From: Planctomycetaceae bacterium
Lineage (GTDB): Bacteria; Planctomycetota; Planctomycetia; Pirellulales; Pirellulaceae
Direction: 5' to 3'
Assembly: GCA_002709225.1 (NCBI GenBank)
Contig: PAQH01000158.1
Coordinates: forward strand, 1-42,459
Length of the DNA: 42,459 bases
Shown: one piece after another, positions 10,986-20,820 of the stretch
Numbering within the stretch: position 1 is the stretch's first letter
How the letters are laid out: each line of letters starts with the position of its first letter
Made by a program: the position numbers and the translations under genes
The notes under the pieces: model-generated
Databases searched by the model: none
Told to the model about the DNA's origin: nothing
The model's input: the letters and a program-made list of their open reading frames with translations, nothing else

Positions 10986-13406
10986 ATGGGACTGGTCAAC
11001 GCGTCATTGATCATTGGAGGCCTGCTCGCTGCAGTACCCATCGCGCTGCATTTACTGATGCGCCCCAAGCCGCAATCAATGGTGTTTCCTGCGATTCGCT
11101 TTGTCCGTAACCGTCGTGAGTCAAACGTCCGCAAGTTGCAATTACGCCACTGGCTCCTGCTCGCTCTACGTTGCCTGATCATTGTGTTACTCGCACTCTC
11201 CCTCGCGCGTCCTTCGGTCGTCGCAGCCTCCTATGGCCGGTGGCTGGTCAGTGGATTCTTGTCCGGACTATTCCTGCTATCTCTCACCCTGAGTATTGCT
11301 GCGCATGTGCATCAAAAACATCGGGGAATCGTATTGAGCATGGCAACGACTACCGCGGTCGTGTTCATCTTGCTGGGCACCTCCATGGCGTACGCGCTGC
11401 GTGGTCGCAGCATCCTGCTGACGGGAAACCGTCTGGCGCCGGTGGCGGCAGCTTTGATCTTTGACACCTCATTGAGAATGGATTATCGGACACGCAATCA
11501 AACACGACTGGAAGTTGCCTGTGAGATGGGCCACTGGGTTGTCGAACAACTACCACAGGACAGCCAGGTGGCGATCCTCGAATCCAGGATGCCCGTTGGG
11601 CAAAACATGCAGTTCGAGGGTCCTGCTTTCTGCCTGAATCATGCCGGAGCACAGCGAGCCATCCAGCGACTGCAAACAACCGGCCACACTCGTTCCCTGT
11701 GGCGCGTTATTGAAGAGAGCATCAATTTGCTGGCACGCAGCGAGTTGGCGCAGCAGGAGATTTTTGTCTTTACCGATTTCACGCGATCAGCATGGTTACC
11801 CGAAGAAGAAGCTCTTCGTATTGGAGAACTGTTACGTCAACAAGAACACATCGTGCTGCACATCATCGATGTCGGCGTCACACAGCCGAAAAATGTTCGT
11901 CTCGGCAATGTAAAACTGTCCACTCAAACCGCGGCCCTTCACCAGCCCTTGGATATCTCGGTCAACCTTCACGCAATTGGGCTATCAGGCCAACGCACGT
12001 TGGAACTCGTCGTCGAAGAGGCCAATTCAACTGGCCCATTGGTCCAAGATGAGAAGACTATTTTGCCGGTCGCCTCAACCAGGGGACAGCAGCTAGTAAA
12101 CGTCGACAATGCACGCAGCCACGCCACGACGTTTCCGTTGCCACAGCTACCCCTTGGCATCCACCACGGACGCATCCGCCTGGTCGAACCCGATGGCCTG
12201 CCCGCCGACAATCAACGGTATTTCACGTTCGAGGTTCGTGACCCATGGTCTGTCTTGATTGTTGCGCCTAAGAACGTCAACACCCACCTTTTCACCGAGG
12301 CTTTAAGCCCACAACAAGACGCGGCTCGCGGCGATACTAGCTACAACTGCGTGGTGGTTCAGCAGGCCGCTCTAACCGCAGAACAACTGGCAGATTTTGC
12401 CGCGATTGTGTTCCTGGATCCCAAGCCGCTTTCGTTAGAACTGTGGCAAACCCTGGCAGCCTACATCCGAAATGGCGGAAGCACGGCATTTTTCCTGGGG
12501 CCAAACGCAAACCCGGCTGGCCCTTTCAATCGGCCCGTCGCCCAGGAGCTGCTACCTGGAAAACTGGCCAGGCAGACGCGTGCTGACAATTGGAACCTGT
12601 TCCTACAACCGGAACAGCTACAGCATCCGACATTGGCAACGTTTCGAAACATCCCGCCCGAAAATGTCCCCTGGCAGCTCTACCCTGTGTTTCGTCATTG
12701 GGACCTGGAACCACTCCATCCCACCACGAACGTCATCATCCGATTTGGCAACCAGTTGCCCGCGTTAGTTGAACGCCCAGTCGGACAAGGACGCGTCCTT
12801 GTGATGGCAACACCCATATCTGACCCCGCCAGGCCAAGTGGCCGAGATCCCTGGAATGAGCTTGCCGGCCCAAATGACTGGCCGCGCTTTGCCTTAATCA
12901 ACGACCTGGCTGGTTATATAACGCAACATGACGACACTCCCGCATTGAATTATCAGGTTGGAGACCATGTCGTCCTTAGCAACGATTCAGCTCGACAGCC
13001 AGATCGCTACCAACTGTTCGTGTCAGACGATGAACCCTATGAAACCCTTGCTCAACAAGCAACGATCTCCATCCGCTATACCCAACAACACGGCACCTAC
13101 CGCCTTAAAGGCCAGCGAGGAGGGCTCGTGTTGAGAGGTTTTTCTGTGAACATCCCGGCCCAGGCAACCGAACTGCAGCGACTCGAGGACGATGCGCTCG
13201 CCGGCTGGCTAGGGCCAGACCGTTTTCACTTGGCGCGAAAGAAAGAAGCCATTGAAGTGGACATTCGTCAGGCCAGGGAAGGCCGAGAGCTCTATCCCTT
13301 GTTGATCCTGGCACTGGTGCTGGTGCTCGCAATCGAACACTTGCTGGCAAATCGATTTTATCGCGACCGTACATCCTCGTCCGAAATGTTGGCACCGACT
13401 TCATAA
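10986..13406 (+). CDS. BatA-type membrane protein with degenerate VWA domain
   Basis: An 806-residue membrane protein. The N-terminal BatA double-membrane domain is clear: helix 1 near residues 5-25, the loop RPKPQSMVFPAIRFVRNRR, and helix 2 near 55-78. Two further hydrophobic segments follow (about 84-106 and 115-137). The VWA-like part begins at LIFDTSLRM. Its adhesion motif is D-T-S-L-R, lacking the second serine of DxSxS, so metal binding may be lost. A large, presumably periplasmic C-terminal region leads to a last membrane helix (LYPLLILALVLVLAIEHLL) near the end. It starts 3 bp after the DUF58 stop and the two are surely one operon. The precise role is unknown. Family assignment is good for the N-terminus and less certain for the middle. 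Confidence 0.85.
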   Translation: MGLVNASLIIGGLLAAVPIALHLLMRPKPQSMVFPAIRFVRNRRESNVRKLQLRHWLLLALRCLIIVLLALSLARPSVVAASYGRWLVSGFLSGLFLLSLTLSIAAHVHQKHRGIVLSMATTTAVVFILLGTSMAYALRGRSILLTGNRLAPVAAALIFDTSLRMDYRTRNQTRLEVACEMGHWVVEQLPQDSQVAILESRMPVGQNMQFEGPAFCLNHAGAQRAIQRLQTTGHTRSLWRVIEESINLLARSELAQQEIFVFTDFTRSAWLPEEEALRIGELLRQQEHIVLHIIDVGVTQPKNVRLGNVKLSTQTAALHQPLDISVNLHAIGLSGQRTLELVVEEANSTGPLVQDEKTILPVASTRGQQLVNVDNARSHATTFPLPQLPLGIHHGRIRLVEPDGLPADNQRYFTFEVRDPWSVLIVAPKNVNTHLFTEALSPQQDAARGDTSYNCVVVQQAALTAEQLADFAAIVFLDPKPLSLELWQTLAAYIRNGGSTAFFLGPNANPAGPFNRPVAQELLPGKLARQTRADNWNLFLQPEQLQHPTLATFRNIPPENVPWQLYPVFRHWDLEPLHPTTNVIIRFGNQLPALVERPVGQGRVLVMATPISDPARPSGRDPWNELAGPNDWPRFALINDLAGYITQHDDTPALNYQVGDHVVLSNDSARQPDRYQLFVSDDEPYETLAQQATISIRYTQQHGTYRLKGQRGGLVLRGFSVNIPAQATELQRLEDDALAGWLGPDRFHLARKKEAIEVDIRQAREGRELYPLLILALVLVLAIEHLLANRFYRDRTSSSEMLAPTS

Positions 13407-13489
13407 CAACCATTTACAAAACTCGCCACGAAATCCAAAACAAGCTTCGCGCATAAACAAATTGCCAGTCGCCGAAACCGAGAACCGTT

Positions 13490-14992
13490 TTACGCCAGAA
13501 TGTCACCTACCACATTACCCGCGACGTCCGTCAAACGAAAATCACGACCGTTCTTGCGATAAGTTAACTGCCTATGATTCAACCCCATCGCATGTAGGAT
13601 CGTTGCATGGATATCGTGAACGCTCACTCGCTTCTCGACAGCCTTGAGTCCAATCTCATCGGTCGCCCCGTAGCGCGCACCTCCACGGACTCCACCACCA
13701 GCCATCCAGGTCGTGAAAGCGTGGGGGTTATGGTCTCGTCCCGTACCTCCCTTCTGAACCAACGGCAGTCGGCCAAACTCGCCACAACAAACTACCAGCG
13801 TCGTCTCCAATAGTCCTCTCTGCTTCAGGTCCGTCAGCAAAGCTGCAATCGGCTGATCCGTTTCACCAGCAAACTGCCGATGATTGGCATCAATGTTATT
13901 GTGCCCATCCCAGCAGTCTTTGTTATCAAATCCGCCGCTGTAGATCTGAACAAACCGAACACCTCGCTCCACAAGCCTGCGCGCGATTAGTGCCTGACGT
14001 GCAAACGCGTTGCAACCAGGTTCGTTCGTACCATACAAGCGATGCACAGCACGGGTTTCTTGTGACAAGTCAAGTGTTTCCGGCGCTGCCATCTGCATCC
14101 GGTATGCCAACTCAAAACTCTCGATACGTGCCTCCAGCACTTCTTCACCCGGCAGACGTGCCGCCTGTATCTGGTTGTGACGCCTGACAAAGTCGAGTTG
14201 CCGACGTTGAGCACGCATCGATCGACGTCGCGATGCCAAATGGGCGATGGGTGGACCGCTACTATTAATCGCCGTGCCCTGATACACCCCTGGCAAGAAC
14301 CCAGCGCCCCACGCAGGGGCTCTAGACTTCGGCAACCCACGGCCACGTGAATCATACATCACCATAAATCCTGGCAGATTCTGATTTTCACTTCCCAGAC
14401 CATATGTCACCCAAGCACCGACGCAAGGAAAGCCCATCCGCGCCATACCGGTGTTCATCTGAAATTGGGCTGGCGAATGATTGTTTTCGTGCGCAAAACA
14501 CGAGTACACAAAAGCCATATCGTCAACATGGGAAGACAGGTATGGAAACAGCTCAGAACCCCAAGTTCCACTCTCACCATGTTGGCGAAACCGAAACGGC
14601 GACTTGAAAATCGGCCCACCTGCCCCGGCAAAAAAGCCGGTACTCTGATCAAATCCAACCAACGTCTGACCGTTCCGTCTGGAAAGCTCCGGCTTGTAAT
14701 CCCATGTATCAACGTGACTGGGCGCCCCATGCATGAACAACCAGATCACGGACTTCGCCTGTCCGGCATGATGAGGCGGACGGACCGCAAGGGGCTGCGC
14801 AGGATCAATGCCTGAAGCCAGGTTTGTCTCAGGAGAAAGCATGGCCGAGAGCGCCGTAGCACCAAATCCCAGCCCCATCCGCCGCAAGAACGCCCGACGT
14901 CCGCAAGGCAATGTCGCCCGTTGGCCGAACGAAATGCAAGGGGAACGCCGGTCCATCTGGGACGGTCTTTCATTCGACATAAATAAACTCAT
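13490..14992 (-). CDS. DUF1501 protein with Tat signal
   Basis: A 500-residue planctomycete DUF1501 protein, a family with an alkaline-phosphatase/sulfatase-like fold and no proven reaction. A twin-arginine signal (GRRAFLRRMGLGFGATALSAM) is near residues 30-50, so export in folded form is predicted. Family blocks seen are KSVIWLFMHGAPSHVDTWDYK, AHENNHSPAQFQMNTG, GVRFVQIYSGGFDNKDCWDGH and LVVCCGEFGRLP ... GRDHNPHAFTTWMAGGGVRGG, plus the end region DIHATILHAMGLNH. Starts are possible at 14992 or 14980, and both overlap the end of the upstream PSCyt1 gene (23 or 11 bp), indicating coupling. Such pairs are a standard planctomycete arrangement. Confidence 0.92.
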   Translation of the reverse strand: MSLFMSNERPSQMDRRSPCISFGQRATLPCGRRAFLRRMGLGFGATALSAMLSPETNLASGIDPAQPLAVRPPHHAGQAKSVIWLFMHGAPSHVDTWDYKPELSRRNGQTLVGFDQSTGFFAGAGGPIFKSPFRFRQHGESGTWGSELFPYLSSHVDDMAFVYSCFAHENNHSPAQFQMNTGMARMGFPCVGAWVTYGLGSENQNLPGFMVMYDSRGRGLPKSRAPAWGAGFLPGVYQGTAINSSGPPIAHLASRRRSMRAQRRQLDFVRRHNQIQAARLPGEEVLEARIESFELAYRMQMAAPETLDLSQETRAVHRLYGTNEPGCNAFARQALIARRLVERGVRFVQIYSGGFDNKDCWDGHNNIDANHRQFAGETDQPIAALLTDLKQRGLLETTLVVCCGEFGRLPLVQKGGTGRDHNPHAFTTWMAGGGVRGGARYGATDEIGLKAVEKRVSVHDIHATILHAMGLNHRQLTYRKNGRDFRLTDVAGNVVGDILA

Positions 14993-17900
14993 TCAAGCAA
15001 AACAGAGCCTGACAAAAATCGGCCAATGCCTTCTCGAGCGGAACGACATCATCACCGAGCAAGTACTTTTGCTGCAAATACCGGTGCGTCTGATACACCT
15101 CTGCTGGGCTCAGCGCACGATCAAACACCAACACCTCCGCAATTTCTCCGTTCAGCGCACCTGATATAGTCTCATCCATATCACCAATCTTGAAGTCCCG
15201 CGGATTATTCACGTTCGTCTCGGCCGTTTCGCGCAGCGTCGTATCGACATCTCCCCCGTCGCCGAGGAACAAGCTCAATACACCTGCCCGACGCAGACCT
15301 GTCGCGCAATGCCAAATGCCCTTATGCAACCTCGACATCGAGTCCAGATAATTCACTGGTCCTTTCCCAGCTTTCAAGTCGCGGGTAGAAAACCGCAACT
15401 GCTCATTACGGTGCTGAAAAAAGAAACCGGTATAAGAACCGCCACCGGAAAAGCTATCTTTGCCAAGGATTTGATTGTCGTCACCGGCCGCGGGGTCTAT
15501 ACGAAACAGCACGCTGACTGTGAAATCCTCCGTACCAAACTGCAATGCCTCCTGGCTGGCCATCCGCATCACAGTGGGCATTGGGCCAAACCTCACAGCA
15601 GGCCGCTTGAGCGTGGTTGCGGCAGGTTCCCACCGAGGCACATGCCCCTCATTCGCTCGCACGCCTGAAGTAGTAGCCCGGCCTGCCCATCGAGACAAGG
15701 GAATGGCCTTGCCTGTTGCTTCGCCGGCTCGTGTTGCGTCCAGCCACAACACCACCGCATCTTGAGCCGGAGGCCCCCTTACTCCGGGTTTCGCCTCACT
15801 GTACTCCACCTGTTGACTGGTGACAAAACCGGTTGCATCAAGCAACTCCGCATCGGTTGGCATGCGGCTCAGCGTTTCCGCGTATGCAAACGCCAGCACC
15901 TCGGGCAACTCCTGGCCACGCCGCATCAAACGGCGCGCAAAAGATTCCGCCAAACGGCGCACCGTCCTGGAGTTCATCATCGCCAATGCTTGCGGCGCGA
16001 CTGTTGTCGCAACTCGCACGGGTGTTGACTGCAGCGTGTCGGGGGCGTCAAACACGCCCAAGAACGGAATCTGTCGACTGCGTTTGGCACGAAAGTAAAT
16101 ACTGCGTCTTGGCTGTTGCTCATCGAGTGTCCCCTCCCCAAACATGCGCCGATCAAACGCGTCACTAACTGCCAACATCTGATCGCGCACAATCTCTGCC
16201 TCGAGTCGGCGAACTTTGTGCCCACAAAACAACTGATCATCACGCGCTGTACGTGGCCTGTGAAGTACGTCTTGCTGCCATGTCGCACTGCACAAGATCT
16301 GGCGATGCAGACGTTTCAGATCCCAGTCGCCCAAAATCAACTCGCGTGCCAACTGATCAAGCAGGTAGGGGTGCGTAGGTGGAGCCCCTCGCTTGCCAAA
16401 ATCATTTGGCGTCGCCACAACCCCTCGCCCAAAATGGTATTGCCAAAGACGATTCACCATCACTCGGGCTAACAAGATGCCGGCTCCCTGCGGCACATCC
16501 GTCATCCAGCGGGCTAATCGCGCCCTGCGAAATGTCGAACTACTGCTCCCTGCTGGTCGGCGCGCCCAATCCTTCAATGATATTCCTGGCTGGGTGAGAA
16601 CCTCGGGTACTGCGGGCAGGACCAGGTGATCTTTGAGGCGAGCGTCACCCCGACGCAGAAACCAAGTCTGCTCATAAAAGGCGGGGGGAGGGTTGTAAAT
16701 ACGAGCCAGGGGCTTGAGCCCTTCGCCCGCCACCAACACTGTGACCGGAGGCTCGCCAGGCCAAATCGACATCTCCGTCTCGCCGCGAACCGTCCTCTCA
16801 AACGTCGCCACGAATCGATAGTAATCCTCCTGCCGGAGCGGATCGAACTTATGGTCGTGGCACCGAGCGCACCCCAAAGAGAGTCCGAGCATCGCATTAC
16901 CAATGGTAGACGTCATATCGTCCAGTTCGTCATACCTTTCCTGCTCGACACGTACTTTGGCAATATCCGCATTCCTGACACCGGCCGCGAGAAAACCCGT
17001 GGCCATCCTGGCAAGTGGTTCATCGGGCGCCAACTCATCGCCCGCGATCTGCCACCGGACAAACTGGTCAAACGGCAGGCCCTGATTTAATGAACGTACG
17101 ACAAAATCGCGAAAATGAAACGCGTTCGGATTATCCAAGTCGTGTTCAAATCCATAACTCTCCGCAAACCGGACTACGTCGAGCCAATGACGTCCCCACC
17201 GTTCTCCGTAATGTGGACTTGCCAACATCTGATCGACAACACGAGACCAAGAATCCGGTGTGTTACGGCCGGATTCTCTCTCCTGATCAAGTACCGATGG
17301 CGGAAGCCCCACTAAATCGAGCATGCCTCGACGCAGCAGCTGCAAGCGGCCCGCGCGCGGTGCCGGCGGCAAATCAGCTTGCTGCAAACGGGCCAGAATG
17401 TACCGGTCGATAGGTTGCTGACTCCAAGAACGCCGCAGCAGTGTGATGCCCTGCACCGGCATCTCGGGCAACTTCAAAACAAGCGGCCGAAAAGACCAGA
17501 ACTGCCGATCCTGCTCGGTGATTTCCCGTGGCCGCTGCGTCCCGCCCTCAGCTGTCAACGGTTCGTGGTAGGGGAACCCTGCCTCCAGCCAGCGTGCCAG
17601 CACTTGAATATCGGCGGGATCAAGCCGTGGCCCATCTTGGGGCATATACGGCTGCGCTTGATGGGCAATCAAACGATAGAAGCGACTCCCCTTGACATCA
17701 CGCATATCGACTACAGCGCCACTTTCCCCTCCCTCCATCAGGCCCTCGCGTGTACTAAGATCAAGCCCGCCTTCACGCGACTCCGTGTTGTGGCAATGGA
17801 GACAGTGATGAATCAAAACATAACGCACCTTACTGTGAAATAATTTGCTTCCCGATTCCACCACTTGCGCGGGCGTACTTCGCCCCACCGTTGGCTCTTC

Positions 17901-18035
17901 CGCAAAACCTATGCCCCGCCATAACATTCCACAACCAACAACCGCAGTCACAAGTAGCGGTCGGCTCCACCGTAGGGGAGCACCACGTCGAACAAGCGGT
18001 GATAACGAAATCATTCCCTGCGACATCCCCATCAT
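14970..18035 (-). CDS. PSCyt1-DUF1549-DUF1553 protein with C-terminal LamG-like domain
   Basis: A very large exported protein (about 1021 residues from ATG 18035). The frame is open to a TTG at 18110, but a cluster of ATGs at 18035, 18032, 18026 and 18014 is more likely, just before a signal-like hydrophobic stretch (RPLLVTAVVGCGMLWRGIGFA). Domains in order are a PSCyt1 haem-type site CLHCH; DUF1549 (QPIDRYILARLQQADLPPAP, and a second CxxCH motif in GCARCHDHKFDPL); DUF1553 (RVMVNRLWQYHFGRGVVATPN, ending near TVAPQALAMMNSRTV); and a LamG/concanavalin-like domain (VLWLDATRAG ... GEIAEVLVFDRALSPAEVYQT). LamG suggests a carbohydrate ligand. Its partner is the overlapping DUF1501 gene. The biochemical role is unproven. 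Confidence 0.9.
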   Translation of the reverse strand: MMGMSQGMISLSPLVRRGAPLRWSRPLLVTAVVGCGMLWRGIGFAEEPTVGRSTPAQVVESGSKLFHSKVRYVLIHHCLHCHNTESREGGLDLSTREGLMEGGESGAVVDMRDVKGSRFYRLIAHQAQPYMPQDGPRLDPADIQVLARWLEAGFPYHEPLTAEGGTQRPREITEQDRQFWSFRPLVLKLPEMPVQGITLLRRSWSQQPIDRYILARLQQADLPPAPRAGRLQLLRRGMLDLVGLPPSVLDQERESGRNTPDSWSRVVDQMLASPHYGERWGRHWLDVVRFAESYGFEHDLDNPNAFHFRDFVVRSLNQGLPFDQFVRWQIAGDELAPDEPLARMATGFLAAGVRNADIAKVRVEQERYDELDDMTSTIGNAMLGLSLGCARCHDHKFDPLRQEDYYRFVATFERTVRGETEMSIWPGEPPVTVLVAGEGLKPLARIYNPPPAFYEQTWFLRRGDARLKDHLVLPAVPEVLTQPGISLKDWARRPAGSSSSTFRRARLARWMTDVPQGAGILLARVMVNRLWQYHFGRGVVATPNDFGKRGAPPTHPYLLDQLARELILGDWDLKRLHRQILCSATWQQDVLHRPRTARDDQLFCGHKVRRLEAEIVRDQMLAVSDAFDRRMFGEGTLDEQQPRRSIYFRAKRSRQIPFLGVFDAPDTLQSTPVRVATTVAPQALAMMNSRTVRRLAESFARRLMRRGQELPEVLAFAYAETLSRMPTDAELLDATGFVTSQQVEYSEAKPGVRGPPAQDAVVLWLDATRAGEATGKAIPLSRWAGRATTSGVRANEGHVPRWEPAATTLKRPAVRFGPMPTVMRMASQEALQFGTEDFTVSVLFRIDPAAGDDNQILGKDSFSGGGSYTGFFFQHRNEQLRFSTRDLKAGKGPVNYLDSMSRLHKGIWHCATGLRRAGVLSLFLGDGGDVDTTLRETAETNVNNPRDFKIGDMDETISGALNGEIAEVLVFDRALSPAEVYQTHRYLQQKYLLGDDVVPLEKALADFCQALFCLNEFIYVE

Positions 18036-18352
18036 CGTATTGCAGAACGCCAGGCTGTGACCGACTGCGATTGCGTCCGACTGACAACACACAGAGAGAC
18101 CGCTGTGCAACCACTACGCGCAACGTCTCCCTGGCTTCCTATCTTACCGCCCACCCACAGGGGTGAAAAACGACTTCTCGCCCATCTCGAAGAAAGACCT
18201 TGCCAGCTACCTGCGGGCCAAGAGGTTGGTTGGTGTTCCCAACCCCAGATCCGGCCAAAACTGACGTTGACGCCCGCACAGCGTGAACGATAAAAGGCAC
18301 TTGCAGCCTTCAACGAAGTGTGGGCAAGTAGACCTCAACTCGGAACGCCTCT

Positions 18353-19342
18353 ATGAGCCTGGCGGTCAGTACAAATCCCGTACAAACCGAACGCGCTGCC
18401 GGTAAGCTGGCCATGACTCCCTGGGGCTGCCTACCAGCCCGGATGCGAATCCTCTTTGTTTCTGGTCGCCAGCGTTCAGGCGAATGGCTTGCGGAGTCAA
18501 TTGGCACTGATAACGCATCGGAAGTGCTCTTGGAGAAATCTACCGGCATGGCGGCCGGGTTAGCACGCCTGCGCAACGAAGTCTTCGACGCGGTTCTATT
18601 AAGCCATGAAGTCGAGGGATTTGATGCGTTGGAACTCCTCGACGCGGTGCGTGCTGGCAGCAGTGACGAGCAACCCGTCATCGTACTAGGCCAACAAAGC
18701 GAACAAGAAATGACGGCGGTTTGCCTCGAATCAGGCGCGGATGCGTATGTCTGCGCGAGCACCGCCACCGTCCGATCACTACTCTGGGTTATCGCGCGGG
18801 CCATGGAACGCCATCGCTTACTCCGTGACAACCGCCACTTGCAGAACAGCCAACGACATCAGCTGGAAGCAGATGGTAACGAAGCCATTCGCCTGCTTCA
18901 ACAACAACGCAAAATGCTCCAGCACCTTGACTCAGCTGATCTTAACGAAACACCAGGAATTGATCTGGCAGACCGCAATAGCACCAATGCGTCAGAGTCG
19001 ATGCCATCGTTACCACGTCAACTTGTTGAACATTACCAAGAGCTACTGCGTGCCTACGTCATCATGGGCTCCGGAAATCTCGCCCTGGAAATGAGCCAAC
19101 TCGCAGAAGTTCTGGCGGCGTCAAAAGTCAGCTCACGACAAGCGATGCTCTTACACCTGAGCGTGCTCGAAGACATGGTCGTCAGCCTAGGCAAACGCAG
19201 CGCGCGTCACGTCATGAATCGAGCCGATATGCTGGTGCTCGAATTGATGGTCAATCTGGCCGAGCGATACCGCGGGCAGTATCTACTGCAGATCCACCCG
19301 CCACACCAGCAATGGCTCCCAGGATTCCTAGGAGCCGGCTAA
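18353..19342 (+). CDS. Receiver-like (pseudo-response-regulator) protein with unassigned C-terminal domain
   Basis: 329 residues. Residues about 31-150 follow the CheY-like pattern (MRILFVSG..., FDAVLLSHEVEGFDALELLDAVR, QPVIVLGQQSEQEM, ESGADAYVCAS), but the chemistry is missing. The acidic pair after strand 1 is Gly-Arg, the phospho-acceptor Asp after strand 3 is Ser (VLLSHE), the Thr after strand 4 is Gly, and the Lys of strand 5 is absent. Phosphotransfer is therefore unlikely. A Gln/Arg/Leu-rich coiled-coil follows (about 155-195), then a roughly 100-residue helical region with no recognised family. ATG 18353 has GGA about 9 nt upstream; ATG 18443 would start directly at the receiver. It stands alone between oppositely oriented genes. 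Confidence 0.7.
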   Translation: MSLAVSTNPVQTERAAGKLAMTPWGCLPARMRILFVSGRQRSGEWLAESIGTDNASEVLLEKSTGMAAGLARLRNEVFDAVLLSHEVEGFDALELLDAVRAGSSDEQPVIVLGQQSEQEMTAVCLESGADAYVCASTATVRSLLWVIARAMERHRLLRDNRHLQNSQRHQLEADGNEAIRLLQQQRKMLQHLDSADLNETPGIDLADRNSTNASESMPSLPRQLVEHYQELLRAYVIMGSGNLALEMSQLAEVLAASKVSSRQAMLLHLSVLEDMVVSLGKRSARHVMNRADMLVLELMVNLAERYRGQYLLQIHPPHQQWLPGFLGAG

Positions 19343-19477
19343 CTTTACACGCCGCGTCACCCTCCGGACGGCAAAACTGCCCCGAGTGAACCACCGCGTG
19401 CTGCCGTCGCTGACAACTACCAGTGCAAGCGCATCGCGCATCAAACAGAGCGCACTGCTCCTGGCCCCTGTACGAGT

Positions 19478-20071
19478 CTAGTCGCCCCCTCCCAAGGCCT
19501 CTTCCAACTCGGCCATCACTCGCGCTTCGACTGGAGAAATCTTGTTACCAATCCCCAGAATACCACCGGCAGACTGGGCAACCTCACGCGCCTTACCAAG
19601 AACTTCGGTTCGAATCGCGGCACATTCGTCCGCACCCAAATATTCCACGAGCCCATTGGCGTATGACCGCCAGGCAAGCTTGAGGTCCTCGGTCAAAGGC
19701 TCTGCAAGCCAATTCTGCAAAAGCTGGTACGCCACATCCGATGGTCGACTCCCCTTCGACTCGGCAGCGGCCAAAATCGCTTCGCGTTCGCTTTGTGCGA
19801 TGCTGGCATCGGCCCAAGCAACTTCAACCAGCGGCACCAACTTGAACGCCAATAAAGACTCAACCGAAATATCGGCTTGCACCAATAAGTCAAGCGTGCG
19901 GTCATCATCAATCTGCGCGGCAGTAGACAACGCCTGTTTGCGATCCGCCTGCGACAACTCTTCCCGCAACGCATCGAGTAATTGCTGGTTCTTTTTGGAG
20001 AAAAACGATTCTTCCAAAGCTCGGCGGCGGTCTTCTAGTGGTGATGCCATCATCATGGGTTGCCTAATCAT
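19478..20071 (-). CDS. TerB-like helical protein, function unknown
   Basis: A 197-residue, probably cytoplasmic, alpha-helical protein without signal peptide. The middle segment (VPLVEVAWADASIAQSEREA, then ILAAAESKG) resembles the TerB/tellurite-resistance-like helical fold, where an acidic VxWADGxIxxxE motif binds metal. Here only Asp and Glu positions remain, so the match is suggestive. The C-terminus contains a Gly-rich turn (AGGILGIGNKISP) before a final helix. ATGs at 20071, 20056, 20053 and 20050 are all possible, and none has a clear ribosome-binding site. No neighbour gives a functional hint. Confidence 0.65.
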   Translation of the reverse strand: MIRQPMMMASPLEDRRRALEESFFSKKNQQLLDALREELSQADRKQALSTAAQIDDDRTLDLLVQADISVESLLAFKLVPLVEVAWADASIAQSEREAILAAAESKGSRPSDVAYQLLQNWLAEPLTEDLKLAWRSYANGLVEYLGADECAAIRTEVLGKAREVAQSAGGILGIGNKISPVEARVMAELEEALGGGD

Positions 20072-20820
20072 CCTCGCAAGTGAAGTTCTCGCTAATCAAC
20101 GGACTCCCAAACCTTAAGATTCGCGAGCGAACCCAAGCTTCGCTCGCGTCAACTGCTCTCTGCTGGGCAGTTTATAGCCAGGATGCAAACTTGCACAAGC
20201 CACCGGCTAGTAGGACGCAACACAGAACGTCACCAAATGTGCCCGCCTGTCGAACACAGCAGCCGCCCCCGGCAGTCGCTTCTTCTACGACCGGACCATC
20301 CGGACTGCCAAGCCAGCGTGAGCCACGCACACCGCCGCGCGGCGACTACCAACAGGGCCTCTCTCCCCAGCGAACCGCAGTGCGACAGCGACCATAGAGC
20401 CCCATCCCGAACTCAGCAATGCCCAGGCGCCTAGCTCACTGCAGTCTCAGTGACAGGAAAACTCTCGCTGCTCGGCAGCGTGCCGCTGCCGTCCGGCTGT
20501 CAAACCGGCTCGTTGCGTGCCCGTGTTTCCAGGGCCTTTCGCCGATTTTGCTGTTGTGACAACCAGCGAAAAGGTGGAAAATGGGTCATCTGAGACAGCT
20601 CTGTCAACGTGGAAGAGGGTGGAGAATAGTACAGCTTTACCCATTAGGTAGAATTGCGAATGTTGCTCGGGCGCTGTTTCGCACTTTGCCGCGTACTGCA
20701 GACATTCGAATAAACGGCGCAGGGGTCTCGAAGACAACTCTTTCGCGAAAGTCGCAAGGTACATTGCCGCATTGTAAGTCCTGCTCTTGTCCTGCCATGG
20801 TTCGAAAAAGGAGTCCAAAC
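20072..20820. other. Long intergenic region upstream of the secreted 656-residue protein
   Basis: About 750 bp. The plus-strand open frame 20080-20397 encodes a Pro/Thr/Gln-rich product with no ribosome-binding site and is not credible. The plus-strand frame leading into the next gene from 20581 lacks protein-like character before the signal peptide. The minus-strand frame 20447-20818 is likewise unconvincing. The only clear structure is the hairpin at 20473-20491. A TAGAAT at 20649-20654 could be a -10 box but has no matching -35. Confidence 0.5.
20473..20491. repeat. Perfect 8-bp stem / 3-nt loop inverted repeat
   Basis: CGGCAGCG-TGC-CGCTGCCG is a perfect GC-rich hairpin inside the long gap upstream of the secreted-protein gene. 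No T-run follows on the plus strand. On the minus strand a TTTT lies about 11 nt after it. It could be a terminator or an RNA structure; function is not established. Confidence 0.55.

Noticed and set aside
20080..20397. Plus-strand open frame of 105 codons in the long gap
   Set aside because: GTG start without ribosome-binding site, Pro/Thr/Gln/Arg-rich low-complexity product, no resemblance to a protein family.
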